DNA of 64,000 nucleotides from Atrina japonica (taxonomy: Eukaryota > Mollusca > Bivalvia > Pterioida > Pinnidae). Where the stretch lies: contig BROG01000076.1 of the NCBI GenBank assembly GCA_030159075.1, forward strand, positions 1,575,001 to 1,639,000. The letters are read 5' to 3'. Shown here piece after piece: positions 1-11,371 of this stretch. Made by a program: the position numbers and the translations under genes. The notes under the pieces were generated by a model. It ran no database searches and had not been told where the DNA came from. It saw only the letters and a list, made by a program, of their open reading frames with translations. How positions within the stretch are numbered: position 1 is the stretch's first letter; each line of letters starts with the position of its first letter.

Positions 1-870
1 ATAAGCAAAAGCAAAAATGAAAAGACAAACAAAACAAAAAATTACTGTATATAGAAACAATGACTGATCCAGACAGGATTTACTGAATCACCTTTTGTCA
101 TGACAACACTGTACCCACTTATGTTAACTGTCAAAATGTATCATACTGAACAAGTCATAACAGCTGTACACATACACACCAATAAAGCAGTTAAATCCAC
201 CTACAGAAGTATATTTATGTATATATAAATATGGCATGCCTTCACACTTAGCAATCAAGAAATCAGCAGTGAAGATATTTGTGTTAACATCATCATTCCC
301 TTTAACTAGGAACCTGCTGTTGTGTCTGTGTTCAAATAAAAATCCTAAAAGCTGAGGTCTCAATTTAACAGATTATCAACATGCATAAGCCACTCAAAAT
401 ACCATTCTATTTTAGGCCGATGAAACATGTAATTAAGTTTCTAATTTATTTATCTGTACAAGCTGTAGTATAGTAGAAGTCCGTGTGAACATTCTCATGT
501 TACGAAATATCACTGAAATTGATTTATCAGTGAGAGTGGATGTGCAATATATCTGCTGCCTGCTGTACAGACAACTCAAGGTTACTGAAGGTCATTCTCC
601 CACTTCTCTTCTAAACATATGTTAACAAAGTGTTATCATCCTAAATACCATCTGTTGAAACAAATAGTGCATCTTCTTCAATAATATCTCTGTGATCCCA
701 AGATAAAAGATGGGGGCATATTGTTTTTGGTGTACTTGTTTAAAGTTGTCCGCATATTTAACTCTTTCTTTTAGTATCTGAGCGGTATGCTATTCTTTTC
801 TTTTTTTTTAAATCCGTCCCCTTTACTTCTTAGATTGATAAGCAATAACAAAAAACAGATAAACAGTTAT
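1..870. other. Unassigned AT-rich DNA
   Basis: No repeat, RNA gene or convincing coding frame is visible. Short open frames here have biased, low-complexity translations typical of chance in AT-rich DNA. Confidence 0.6.
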
Positions 871-874
871 ACAT

Positions 875-1165
875 AGGCATATAAATTCTTAAAATACTAC
901 ATGTACATGTATATATTTTGTGAAAATTGCTTGAGAAACCCAGTTTGGAAATTATTGACTTGCATTTGATTAACTCAATGTTACTATTTGTATGTGCATA
1001 CCATACTGGACCTGACCTTATTTTCACAAAATATATAAGACATTTTATGCCTGTTCATGGCTCTTATATGTTATCATACATTAAGTACAAGAAGTAAAAG
1101 TAGAACAAAAAATTGAAATATGTTTTTTGGTAAACACAGCTAATGCCCCTTTAAGGTCAGTGTAA
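875..1165. repeat. Dispersed repeat R, copy 1
   Basis: This stretch carries the words GAGAAACCCAG, GGACCTGACCTTATTTTCAC and CTAATGCCCCTTTAA in order. The same words recur in the same order at 36112-36880, with a partial copy at 35262-35385. Copy 1 is clearly more diverged than the other two. No terminal structure or coding capacity is visible, so the class is unknown. It serves as the uninterrupted reference for interpreting the nested copy near 36 kb. Confidence 0.6.
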
Positions 1166-1190
1166 TATGATTTGTAGGGCTAAAAGTGTT

Positions 1191-1302
1191 GTTTGTTTGT
1201 TGTTGTTTAACATCCCATTCAAGAAAATTTCACTCATATGGAGACGTCACCAAATGTCGGATTTAGGACTTTAAATTTTGGCCTATGCTCGGCACTTACC
1301 GC

Positions 1303-1333
<31 letters not shown>

Positions 1334-1471
1334 ACACCTACTGTGACACAGGACCTCGGTTTTTACTGTCTCATCAGAAAGACAGGAAACCAACCTGCTG
1401 TAAACTGAACTCAAACTCATGACCTCACGATCAAGAGTGGAGCATGCTAACGACTGAGTCAGGCAGGCTCC
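1191..1471 (-). mobile_element. SINE-1 (tRNA-derived), full-length copy
   Basis: Read on the minus strand, a tRNA-like head with a degenerate A box and B box (1380-1470) is followed by a body containing CACAGTAGGTGTTGGCATG and a tail rich in AAC/AAAC units (1191-1212). It is flanked by an 11-bp direct repeat, CTAAAAGTGTT, at 1180-1190 and 1472-1482, the target-site duplication expected of LINE-mediated retroposition. The head is more decayed than in the copy at 41113-41395, so this copy is older. Confidence 0.85.
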
Positions 1472-1499
1472 CTAAAAGTGTTAAATGTTCTTTAAAACT

Positions 1500-2150
1500 T
1501 ATAAAGCAAAACAACAAAAATTGTAGGTGATAGTAAAGTAGATCAGGTTATTTATAAAATCAATAATGGTCTGACATTTATATCTTAAATATTAAATTTT
1601 TGAAATATATATAAATTTGGATGAAAAAAGGAGATAATAAATTTTTTAAATGTTTTAAAATTTGAATGAAAAAAAGATAATTAAATTCAAAATGTATATA
1701 AAAATTTGAATGAAAAAACACAGATATTGGTGGAAAAGGCCCAGGATAATTTGTCGCCCTGATGCCTAAAAGGGACCTAATGGGGACCTGAATGAGTTTA
1801 TGTATTGTTTCATTCATTTAAACTGAAGCAGTCATTCATTTTAACAATTGCGAGTCACTCCTACAAAATTTTGTTTTGTCCTGAAAAATCAATGGGGAAA
1901 ACCTAAAAAACCGCTTAGTGTGGCATAAACCAGCATTAAAACACAGTAATCCAGAGATATTCTCTCTTCTATGTCTAACCACTAAAATAGCATCTGACCC
2001 AGATCTATCTTGGTGTTTTGATATACTTTTAAGTTTACAATAAACATCATGTACAAAGATAGAGAGGGATGCAAGAGATTCTATGACCTCTACAACCTTG
2101 CCAAGGTCAATAACTGTGTTCCACAAAGCTAAATAGAAGAGCAAACAGAA
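1500..2150. other. AT-rich DNA with two minus-strand open frames
   Basis: A short diverged tandem (period roughly 43 bp, ATTTGAATGAAAAAA units) lies at about 1605-1725. Two adjacent minus-strand open frames (1578-1817 and 1836-2144) give mixed-composition peptides of 79 and 102 residues. I recognise no domain in either and see no convincing splice sites or promoter. They may be chance frames or remnants of an old element. Confidence 0.35.
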
Positions 2151-2960
2151 AGGCTCAAAAGAACATTAAATTGTTCTGGTTTCTCTTCTTATTGTTTCTA
2201 CTTTTCCCTTTTATATCTCTCATAGCAATAACACAAAAATAAATGGCAAGTTTAGAGTGTTCAATACACAGTATCAGTGGTTAAATATAGAAAGGGATTA
2301 CTGTCCACATCCAAACAAGATCCCCAACTTACTCACTCAATCTGAACTTACTACAATAAAACATCTGCTGCACTTAAAAGTAGTAGGTTAAATTGCCCTG
2401 AGTCAGAAAAGAATTTTTTTGAAAGAAAAAAAAGAGTCAGTACTTCACATAGCTTGCCAAAATTACCAACCAAATTTCTGATTAACCCAGAATAATTACA
2501 TGTTAAAGCTGTATCAAACATTCAAACACTACAAAACCATGTAATTTGAAACTTGGCATTTTTTTTCTTTTTTATGAATGCTTATTGATATTATTTTAAA
2601 TGAGGATTTTCTGGAGATATTATAGATAAAATCAACTAAATACATGTAGTCGTTGTAATATCTCTCATCCACAAACATCAGGGCCAAAAGTTTTGAAAAC
2701 CACAGAAAGGGCATACAATAACTCCAATATCAAATCAATAATCAGAGCTATGACTGTTACCTTGAACTTTAACCCAATGACCCAAACATCTAAATGTTAC
2801 CGATAAACAATAACGAATCTATTATGTATGAAAAATCTGTGATATCCAAATAAATTACACAATAAACATGTAAACAAACATAAACTTTTTGAATTTTGCC
2901 ACCTTCAAAAAGAGCTGACTGATTATTTCATTTTCACCTGTATTTTTCCTTTTTAGTCTG
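2150..2960. other. Unassigned AT-rich DNA
   Basis: Nothing beyond simple A/T-rich sequence is seen. Confidence 0.55.
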
Positions 2961-3112
2961 ATATAAACAAACAAAGTCAAGGTCATTTAAGGTCATTTGA
3001 TAAACTTTCAAAGTCAGGGTCATTTAAGTTCATTAGATAAACTAACAAACATGGTCATTTAGGGTCATTAGATAAACAAAGTCAGGGTCCCTTAAGGTCA
3101 TTAGATTCAACC
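2961..3112. repeat. Short minisatellite, period about 35-40 bp
   Basis: About four diverged units built on AAAGTCAGGGTCATTTAAGG followed by TCATTAGATAAAC. The sequence also resembles runs of GGTCA half-sites, but the tandem organisation explains it. Confidence 0.7.
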
Positions 3113-3362
3113 TCTGTTTGCCCACTTCCATATATACATGTACACAGGAAGGAAATAAACACTTAAATACTTTTCAAGGAGTGACAGTGTTTGACATTCT
3201 ACCAAAAGAATTTCCTTGGGTCTAATAAATCCAATGGTTTGAAAACATGTGTACCTGTACTCGTTGTCGGCAATCTTCAAATTTGGTCCAAGATTATGAC
3301 AACAGATTTGACTTAATAAACAGTGGAGGCCGGCTTGAAAGACAAACCCCATTTGCTACTTA

Positions 3363-3500
3363 AATGTGGCTCCTCAAGACAGGTGGTCTTTCAAAAGAGG
3401 TTTCATTTAAAGGATCATTTAACAAAGTGCTTTTGAGAATGTGGTCTTAGAGGATGGGTGGTCTTTCACAAGAGCATTCTCTCAAGACAGGTTCCACTGT
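3363..3500 (-). mobile_element. MITE-A copy (pogo/Tc1-like termini)
   Basis: The right side ends CTCAAGACAGGTTCCACTG, the inverse of the CAGTGGAACCTGTCTT terminus found at 46998. Internal GGTGGTCTTTC motifs repeat within the element. The left terminus is degraded. CAGT-type ends next to TA are typical of Tc1/mariner/pogo-derived non-autonomous elements; the superfamily is an inference. Confidence 0.65.
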
Positions 3501-3504
3501 GTAT

Positions 3505-3975
3505 ACAGTCAATGCAATGCGGCTTAAGAAATATAACACTTGTATCTGACACTTCAGAAGGAGTATACACATCCTCTTTATGTTATAATTAAAATGAGAG
3601 AGAAGAAAGGAGACATCCAACATAATTTGCATAAAAGTTATGGCAATGTTTTACATACCTGTGATCTAGCCATTAATTACCTGGAAATAGAAAAAAAAAA
3701 CATTATTACCAAGAAGACAGTAAAATGTGTATGAAAATTTAAAATTTGCCTATTTCACAAAACATGCACATAAACATTCTAATACAATGTATCTTTCATA
3801 GTAATTTTATGCACTGCCCATAATTTTTCACCTATAAAAACACCATCAGATGTAGGTGAATTCCTAGTTTTAGACTTGTTGAGCTATGGAATCATTAAAA
3901 AAAATTCTTTTTTATTATACCACTTTTACTTAGATATTAGACCTTGTGCTTTTAAGTCTAATTCATATGATAAGT
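3505..3975. other. Unassigned DNA
   Basis: No recognisable feature is seen in this interval. Confidence 0.5.
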
Positions 3976-3976
3976 T

Positions 3977-4240
3977 GGGGGGGGCTTCTGTGACCAAGTG
4001 GCGAGTGGTTAGAACATATTGCTTCGAACCATGAAGTCTCTCACTTCTAGTCAGCGAAGGTTCGAGTCAGGCTCCAAACCATAAGCTGATTTATGTGTGA
4101 GAGTTTGCAAGTTTACTTGCGGAAGGTCGGTGGTCTCTTCCTGGGTATATTCTAACCTGATTCTCTCCTCAACCAATAAAAACTGCCCGCCACCATATAA
4201 CTGAACAATTGTTGAGTGTGGCATAAATCACTATGCAAAA
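3977..4240 (+). mobile_element. SINE-2 copy (tRNA-Ser/Leu-like head)
   Basis: Starts with a tRNA-like A-box region (TGACCAAGTGGCGAGTGGTT) and a B box GGTTCGAGTCAGG at about 4050-4064. The body contains GGTCGGTGGTCTCTTCC and ends with the family tail motif GTTGAGTGTGGCATAAATC. The head has an insertion relative to the copy at 25648. It is too altered to be a functional tRNA. Confidence 0.8.
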
Positions 4241-5240
4241 TTTAAAAAGAAAAAATTCAAATGACAGGTGAAATTCACTTTTTATATCAAGCATCTGATT
4301 ATATTTGAACCTATTCTTCAGCTCTAAAAGTGAGCAACCACAAAATATATACACAAAGGATATATACATGTATTACAAACCACAACAATAAAGATAACAT
4401 TCAAATTCACCTTTACCTGAATCAGTGTTAAATCACCTTCTGTTTCCCAACAGATCACCTGTATTTACCTGGTACACTATGCTTAGAATTACTTCTGTTT
4501 TTGGTATGACAAACAAGTCGTGTATGCAAAGAATTGCACCAGAGCTCTTCCCACATGCAACGAAATGTAAAAACACCAAACACAGAACCAATATTAATTT
4601 ATCAGTGCATATGTGTTACAATATCTCTTGTCAATACCAATAAAACCACTTTAATTGTCAAAACAAACTTTTTTTTCAAATATGTTTCATCTCCAGGTCA
4701 TCTTGGCATGCAACTTATTTTGTAGCAATCCTTATGCGACTTTCACTACTACAAGAACATACACAAGTGTTACGGAAATTTAACTACCAGACTTATCAGA
4801 TCCTTTAGCTATAACTAAAGCAATGAATGTTTACTAATTCATAAACAATGGATAATACATCTGCATTGGAATGAAATCACTCATTTTGAAAAATTTTCTT
4901 ACAACAACTGTGAGGTGAAGTTTCTCAACAGATCCACACATCTATGCCATAAAACCAGATATCTGGATGAGAATTTAATGTGAGTTTGATAAGAGAACTT
5001 GTTACACAAACATGCAGGGTCAACAGGAATACTTTCATACTTGCAAGTACACTCAAAACGTTGCCTAATTTGAATTATGCCAGTCACATAAGAACTAAAA
5101 TGATGAGTTTTTCAGAACATGTTGGTTACGAGTTTTTCAGAACATTGCTAAGAGATTTAGCATCTCTTCAGTACTAAATGTATGATATATATATACATGT
5201 ACATGTAGTCTGTAATTACCACATACATTTTCTCGTTAAC
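4241..5240. other. Unassigned AT-rich DNA
   Basis: Two or three short open frames of about 60-70 codons are present with no recognisable domain. No repeat is recognised. Confidence 0.5.
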
Positions 5241-5330
5241 TTAACCCTTTCACCCCTAGTGACCATGATAGACTGGTCTGAAACAATAGAAAGAGCATAC
5301 CAATCAAGATATTCAGGGTGGAAGGGTTCA
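5241..5330 (+). mobile_element. MITE-B copy (TTAA-flanked, piggyBac-like)
   Basis: A 90-bp element beginning TTAACCCTTTCACCCCTAG and ending GGTGGAAGGGTTCAAA, where the last TTAA is mutated. The centre reads AGACTGGTCTGAAACAATAG and matches copies at 60006, 63459, 16242 and 8138. A TTAA target with CCCTTT terminal inverted repeats is the pattern of piggyBac-type non-autonomous elements. Confidence 0.75.
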
Positions 5331-5334
5331 AAAT

Positions 5335-5700
5335 GCCTGTCAATAACATTGTACAGAGTAGTACACCATAGGAATAAGAATATCTGTGTTTAGTGGATCT
5401 TAATAAATAGAAATTCTGTATATCTATATGAAAGACCAAATTTGAAAAAAACAAGTTTGATGTGACTGACCTGCCCACTCAAAATTTTAAGGAAGTCTTA
5501 CCCATTTATTTTTTCCTTATCAAAAATCTGATATTTTGTCCAATTTACATACCTACATTCATAATATATATATATATGTATGTCCACAGAACAACCCACT
5601 TTCAGAACTATTGGAAATCATTTTCTATTGATGGAATAATGATACTGACCCTTCAGGCCATGAAAAAAAACCCACATTTTTTTAAATTTAACTAACAATA
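5335..5700. other. Unassigned DNA with a short TA run
   Basis: A (TA)n run of about 16 bp lies near 5565-5580. Nothing else is seen. Confidence 0.5.
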
Positions 5701-5701
5701 A

Positions 5702-5995
5702 CATTGTCCTTGGTTACAAAGAAATTAGTTAACTTTGCCCCCTGCTACAAAGAAATTAGCAAACTTTGCCCTTTGCTGAAAAGAAATCAGCTAACCTTGC
5801 CCCCTGCTACAAAGAAATAAGCTAAAATTGCCCCCTGCCTCAAAGAAAATGGCCAACCCTGCTTTCGGCTACAAAGAAATTGCCTAACCTTGCCCCCCAC
5901 GACGAAGAAATTGGCTAACCTTGCCCTCTGCTGCAAAGAAATTGGCTAACCTTGCCCTTGGCTACAAATAAATTGGCTAACCTTGACCTTAGCAA
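5702..5995. repeat. Minisatellite, 31-bp unit, about 9 copies
   Basis: Tandem diverged units on the pattern CTACAAAGAAATTGGCTAAC followed by CTTGCCCTCTG. Units on the right side are more alike than those on the left, suggesting recent expansion from that end. No coding role is indicated. Confidence 0.85.
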
Positions 5996-6083
5996 CAAAA
6001 TGTTTTGGAAGAGAATAAAATCAAAATTCATGTATGCCACATATCCATAGAATGCATAACATAGGACAAAAACAGGTTTCAAT

Positions 6084-6154
6084 AATAAAGTGAAAATAAA
6101 TGAATGTGAATCATATTTCAAAAATAAAGTGAAAATAAATGAATGTGAATCATA
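6084..6154. repeat. Perfect 32-bp tandem duplication
   Basis: Two identical 32-bp copies (6084-6115 and 6123-6154, period 39) containing AAGTGAAAATAAATGAATG. Identity implies a recent local duplication. Confidence 0.8.
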
Positions 6155-6159
6155 CCTAG

Positions 6160-6878
6160 AATACAGAGAAATTCATGATAAAATGTATAAATCCCCAAGG
6201 GGGTAAGAAATACTGAAATTATGTAAAGGATTAAATGCATGCTTGTCAGTGTAACTAAAATAAACTAGATGATGTTATGGTAGTAGAGATGAAAGAAATT
6301 ACTGGGTAAAAAGCCAGTAGGCTGATATATTAAACAGATATTAATACGAAAATATGAATGTTGCCTTCAAACTCAGAACTGAGAAATGCCCAAAACCCAA
6401 CATTTTCTTAACATTACAATCATCTTATCCTTAGTAAAATAATCCAATACTAAAACATCGAAAATGTCACAAAAGAACATAAAACAAGAAAACTCTACAG
6501 TATGTCCAAATAGGAAGCAATTATATGGAATTTGAATTTAAAGGTCAAAGGTGATGGTCAAATTAAAATGATGGTTCACTAAAGTCAATATGTTCTATAA
6601 GTATCATCATGTGAAATTGCAACATGATACCAGGTGATACTGAAAAGCATTTTTCTCACAACAGAGCTAAATCAAATTGTTCATGCAGACAGACAATGGA
6701 CTGCAGACATCATCAATTTACAGACTGGTATTTGCTTGGTAAACCAGTCAATAAATAATATAAAATATTGAAAGAGAGTGTATCATCCAATGATTTATGT
6801 TCACAAAGAATCATAAAGTATCTTTCCATGGACAACCATCAAATCTATATTCATAGAAAATCAACAAGGTTACATGCA
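6160..6878. other. Unassigned AT-rich DNA
   Basis: No repeat or gene is recognised. Confidence 0.5.
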
Positions 6879-6879
6879 C

Positions 6880-7060
6880 ACAAGGAATGAGACTTAAATC
6901 AAAGGACACATGCATGTCACTGCAGGCATAGCACGTAAAAGAACCCTCATTGCATTGAAGTCCGTCAATAGCACATGTCAAAATTTGCAGCACTTCACTT
7001 AAAGCTGGGGACATTGCCATATAAGTGAAAAATTCTTGGCATGATGTTAATTCATTCATT
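6880..7060 (+). mobile_element. SINE-1 variant, 5'-truncated, diverged
   Basis: Contains the family order AAAGAACCCTCATTGCATTG, then CAAAATTTGCAGCACTTCAC, then CCATATAAGTGAAAAATTC. This is the subfamily with GAGACTTAAA in place of GAGACAGTAAAA, also seen at 17461 and 46498. No clear TSD. Confidence 0.65.
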
Positions 7061-7074
7061 CAATTTTACTATAT

Positions 7075-7690
7075 TACTTATCAATAAAATTCAACATGGA
7101 CTTTGAAATTTCTCAATTGGACTTGCAAGAAATTTTCTCTTTAAATCCCTTGACATGAGTATCTAAAAATAATTCTGAACCCCTGCTTATAACCAGATGT
7201 CTCAAAGCAGGTTCTGTTTTATAGTAAATTAGGGCATTCTGAACTAAATGGAGCTAGTTTTGTGTTGTGGGAGTATTAATCAGATTAGATTAATTGTGCA
7301 TCACTAATGCATGCTCGGCTATATATAGAATCTCCAAAAAAATCCCAACTTCTATACTTGCAACACAAATTCTCATATAAACAATTACTCCCTGAACCCA
7401 TGTTATCATAGTCTAAGAAATTTCCAAGACAACCAGAATTATTCCATTGAAAACTCTCATATCTTAAATAAAGAATCACCACTTTTCCTTAAAATAAAAA
7501 GGAAAGCCAGTTTATCATTTTTCAGCTAAAAGCTAATGTTTGGGCTGCTGTAATTTACAAAATAAACCATATCTCAACGTTTATCATAAACATTTATGTG
7601 TCTTGTGGGAACAGGTAATTCTTTTTTTTTTTCATATAATGTCTTTCTCTCTCAATACATTTTTTCTCCAATGTAATAATGAACTAAAAA
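7075..7690. other. Unassigned AT-rich DNA
   Basis: No feature recognised. Confidence 0.45.
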
Positions 7691-8135
7691 TAAATGTTTC
7701 TAAAGCAACTTGAAGTCTTCTGTCTGACATGTGAGAAAGGCAATTACTCTCTGTCGGGCAATTAGCATGAGCATTAGCTTCCAGTGAAATGATTGGAGAC
7801 CATAAGCCATAATCAGTTCTTAAATAGAACGCTGTATTGACTTCAGCATTTATTGAGTACACCGAGTCCTTGAAATCCTTCTTGGTCTTCATGTAAGTCT
7901 AACATACCATTTTCCTTTTATAATCCTGCAAACACACTCAAAAATTTCTGTCTAATGCCTATATGTTTTCCCAAGCATTGATTTTTGTGTTCCTTCTTCC
8001 TCCTGCTAAGAGGCAACAGTGTGAGATAGATGCTAGTATACACTGTTTCTTTATTGATCATATGCTAAAGGCTCAGAAAGCTTTTAAACTTAAAATTAAC
8101 CACACAATTATGCCATGTAGTCACAATATATTGCA
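7690..8135. other. Non-repetitive, higher-complexity DNA
   Basis: Balanced composition with ATTA/CAATTA words around 7740-7775 (CAATTACTCTCTGTCGGGCA). A minus-strand 86-codon frame (7632-7892) crosses it without a recognisable domain. It could be conserved regulatory DNA, but one sequence cannot show that. Confidence 0.25.
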
Positions 8136-8137
8136 AA

Positions 8138-8212
8138 CCATTTCACCCCTAATTTCTAAATGGTATGCTCTAGTCTATTGTCTCAGACCAGTCTATAAAA
8201 GGAAAGGGTTAA
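8138..8212 (-). mobile_element. MITE-B copy
   Basis: Ends GGAAAGGGTTAA (8201-8212) and carries the family core TCTATTGTCTCAGACCAGTC. The other end has lost its TTAA. Same family as 5241, 16242, 60006 and 63459. Confidence 0.7.
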
Positions 8213-8289
8213 TAGCTTTAAAAATTGTACTGGCAGCATTGTTCATCCATTAATTTTGGCACCTGTGCCACCATCAACTGTGCTAAACT

Positions 8290-8480
8290 GATTTTAATAA
8301 GACAAGTAAAACTTCCCTGGAGGATATATTGGCCACAGGATGTTTGTAGCAGACAACCATTTCTTCAGTAATTACAGCTAGCACAAACATGACAGATTAA
8401 TTACATCTTATGGAAAATCTTTTCGGATTGATAAATATCTTTTCCAATTTCAAGTTTCTCATACAGGATGAAGAACACTA
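8290..8480. other. Non-repetitive stretch with homeodomain-like words
   Basis: Contains AGTAATTACAGCTAGC and GATTAATTACATC within about 60 bp, with no repeat match elsewhere in the window. A candidate regulatory stretch only. Confidence 0.2.
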
Positions 8481-8552
8481 AGTTTGCGCAGCATATATTT
8501 GAGGAATAAAGAGGTAATCCCCTACTTAAGACAATTATTTTTCAATTAATAT

Positions 8553-8844
8553 TACCGTATTTGACCCAATTCCCCCCTTTTCACTCATAATCAAGTATTT
8601 TTTCTAGCCAGTTGACATGGCAATGTGGACCAGAAAAACGTAAATAACAGTTTATCTCTATCCCCATGCAACACAAGAATGTCGAAAGGTGTCCACTGTA
8701 TTTACTACAACAAATTTATCATCTTACCTTACAAAAAATTAACTGATCTACATCAATTTGTCTATTAATTTGGTCCCAATAAGTGTCCACTCCCTTTTTC
8801 CTATTTTTGTAGCACCCTGGGTGCTTATTGGGTCAAATACAGTA
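8553..8844. mobile_element. MITE-E, intact 292-bp copy with TA-flanked TIRs
   Basis: Begins TACCGTATTTGACCCAAT and ends with the inverse of TACTGTATTTGACCCAAT, giving 18-bp terminal inverted repeats including the TA, with one mismatch. No coding frame. A second copy, interrupted by a SINE, lies at 45764-46220 in the opposite orientation. TA-bounded ends suggest a Tc1/mariner-type non-autonomous element (inference). Confidence 0.85.
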
Positions 8845-8849
8845 GTCAG

Positions 8850-9300
8850 TGATTTTTCCTATTCATATTCAAAAGTGATTCTGCCTTATAAATCTGGAAA
8901 ATTACATTATATATTGTTATACTGAAAAATCATTTATTTTTGTGGTTTTTCCAACAAAAACAAATTTGTTGACATCAGTTTTCATTAATTTTGATATATA
9001 TCCGTTAGTCCATCATTCACGTAAAAATTTTCATCATGGATTTATTTTCATTGTTTTTTATTAACCATGAAAATAATGAAAATTAAATCCTGAATGAAAA
9101 TTTATGATTTTACAATATATATTTTACAAAACATTTCCAGCAAAACTGAAAAATAAACTTCAGTATGGGGAAACTTGTAAATGGCTGTAAATTCAAGCTT
9201 GAATAAAAAGACCACCAATTACAAGCGCAATCAGATCATTGACAAATCAGGAAACAAAATCTGGTGATGAACAATTCCTTTGTATTTTTTTTTCTCTCAA
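8850..9300. other. AT-rich DNA with local inverted similarity
   Basis: Around 9000-9110 the sequence repeats TTTTCATTAATTTTGA-like words on both strands, forming weak hairpins. No element is assigned. Confidence 0.35.
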
Positions 9301-9480
9301 CCTTTGATACTGACCCTGATTTAACTGATACCACCAGAATGTAATCATAGTTAGGCTTAACCTTGTAAGTGAGGCAGACAGATAAAAAACATCAGCTTAG
9401 CAGAGGTTTAGTTTCACAACCTGTCAAGATAAGAATGAGATTTCCCCCTGATTATCTCCCTTTACGATGCTCTTATTAAC
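9300..9480. other. Non-repetitive stretch preceding a minisatellite
   Basis: Higher-complexity DNA with GATA-like words (AGACAGATAAAAAAC, CTGATTATCTCCC). No repeat family match. A candidate regulatory segment, low certainty. Confidence 0.2.
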
Positions 9481-9955
9481 ACAGTAACATCCTCATCAGT
9501 GTCACTGTCACAGAGATATCATCATAGTTACACAGTGACATCCTCATCAGTTACATAGCAACATCCTCATCAGTTACACAGCAACATCCTCATCAGTTAC
9601 ACAGCAACATCCTCATCAGTTACACACAGTAACATACTCATCAGTTACACACAGTAACATCCTCATCAGTTACACCATCAGTTACACAGTAACATCCTCA
9701 TCAGTTACACCATCAGTTACATAGTAACATCCTCATCAGTTACACACAGTAACATACTCATCAGTTACACACAGTAACATCCTCATCAGTTACACCATCA
9801 GTTACACAGTAACATCCTCATCAGTTGCACACAGTAACATCCTCATCAATTACACAGCAACATCCTCATCAGTTACACAGCAACATCCTTATCAGTTACA
9901 CAGAGCAACAACCTCAACAATGTCACCCAGTAACATCCTCATAAGTTGCACATAA
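9481..9955. repeat. Minisatellite, 23-bp unit, about 20 copies
   Basis: Tandem units based on AGTTACACAGCAACATCCTC plus ATC, with variant units carrying an extra CACACAGTAAC or CATCAGTTACAC insert that recur as pairs. The mixed register suggests unequal exchange between variants. Confidence 0.9.
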
Positions 9956-9959
9956 TAAT

Positions 9960-10180
9960 ATTCCATAGCTTACAATCAAATAACTATGACAGCTATGATA
10001 AAACACTGCATAAGAATTTAATTCTCCAGATCTCCAGTCATATAACCCTAGCTACCACATTACAAATACAGAGGACCCCCATGCTCTCCGGCAGATAAAC
10101 TTATGATCATTTAAATGACTCTAGTAATCTATCAATACAAACCTTAAAGCGATCATAATTTTGAAAATGATTACAAATAT
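9960..10180. other. Unassigned DNA
   Basis: No feature recognised. Confidence 0.4.
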
Positions 10181-10440
10181 GTGAGGCTACCTCAGTATGT
10201 CAGTTTCCTGTAGCTCTGGAGATTTACACTGATCCAGTTCAATTGAATGGCAACTGCAACATGCTACAGGAGCAAAGGGTAATTAGAAATGCTTTATGGA
10301 TCATCAGCATATCTCCTGAGTTACAGAGATCCCAGTGGTTGAATCACTGGAACACTGATAATATAGGTCAAAAGAAGTATGTCAAAGGATCATGCAGTCA
10401 ACTTCTGAGTCAAATTTGGATGTTTTCCTGATTGCTATTA
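10180..10440. other. Non-repetitive, higher-complexity DNA
   Basis: Balanced base use with short imperfect dyads (TGCAACATGCTACAGGAGCA, CCAGTGGTTGAATCACTGG). A plus-strand 62-codon frame (10243-10431) crosses it without a recognisable domain. Possibly regulatory; cannot be tested here. Confidence 0.25.
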
Positions 10441-10551
10441 GAGACAAAATTTGGTTTTAATCTCTTATTGGATTTAAAGAATTATTGCACATTCTTGTAT
10501 CATTCATAACAATTTTGAAAGATAGGAAACATACTCATCCAATGTTAATTT

Positions 10552-10630
10552 ATTCACCCCTAAAGACGCATGTGGACTGGGCTTCATCATTGATTTACAG
10601 AATAGTCCATTGTTTCTCAGGGGCTAAGTT
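10552..10630 (+). mobile_element. MITE-D copy
   Basis: Shares with 13958-14048 and (inverted) 47280-47368 the order CACCCCTAAAGACGCA, then TTGATTTACAGAATAGTCCA, then TTGTTTCTCAGGGG. The ends are mutually inverted (CACCCCT and AGGGG). Confidence 0.65.
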
Positions 10631-10634
10631 TTTG

Positions 10635-10920
10635 ATCTGTCATTCCACTGTTTGATTTTGTCATAGATACATTAAGGCAGATAACTCGTGAAGTACAACA
10701 ATTTTGATATTGTCAAATTTTGTTGAAAATAAGTAGAGAGGTACTTCAATGATATTTTTTGATGAAAATTAGCAGTTCGAGGTATTTTGGTAAGATGAAG
10801 TCAATGGTAGATGTTACAGATAAATTAAAAGCCTCTGATTGGTCAAAATTTTGACATTGTTAGATTTTCATGAAAAATGGTACTTTTTCTCTACCAAGGG
10901 GACATTACTTAGCCGTGTAT
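10635..10920. other. Unassigned DNA
   Basis: No feature recognised. Confidence 0.4.
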
Positions 10921-11370
10921 ACTGAAAATAAACACAGGTAGATATTTATTTCTTTTATTTAAACAACATATAACAAATTGTATTAATGAAAGAAACCTGT
11001 CAGACTAGTTTTACACACATTCTTATTTCACCAATGCTATACCATTACATGGTTACACTGTATATAGATTTCTCTTGTTTAAAAACATGTAATATGGATT
11101 TCTTTTGTTTTAACAACATGTATGAACTTGTATTATTAAAAGAAACTTGTTAAACTAGTTTTGAACACATTCTTATTTCACCACTGCACTTTATTATGTG
11201 TATTGGCACAATTTTGGGGAAAACAAGTGGGTGGGATACTGCTAAGCCATATATACTGAAATCTAACATAGATGGATATTTATTTCTTTTGATTATACAA
11301 CATTTTTATGTTGTATGAATATAAGAAACCTGTTTAACTAGTTTTGCACACTTTTTTATTGTTATATCTA
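10921..11370. repeat. Three diverged tandem units of about 165-170 bp
   Basis: The order GATATTTATTTCTTTT, then AAAGAAACCTGTCAGACTAG, then TTTTACACACATTCTTATTT recurs starting near 10940, 11090 and 11265. Units are diverged and the middle one lacks part of the left side. No coding potential. Confidence 0.7.
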
Positions 11371-11371
11371 T

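Noticed and set aside
1836..2144. 102-codon minus-strand frame as a gene
   Set aside because: Mixed composition but no recognised domain, splice sites or promoter, and neighbouring DNA is AT-rich tandem sequence; left as unassigned.
2961..3112. Nuclear-receptor response element cluster (GGTCA half-sites)
   Set aside because: The half-sites occur because one ~35-40 bp unit was duplicated; spacing shows no consistent direct-repeat rule.
9481..9955. Possible CRISPR array (regular 23-bp repeats)
   Set aside because: Units are contiguous with no unique spacers, and the DNA is animal. It is a minisatellite.
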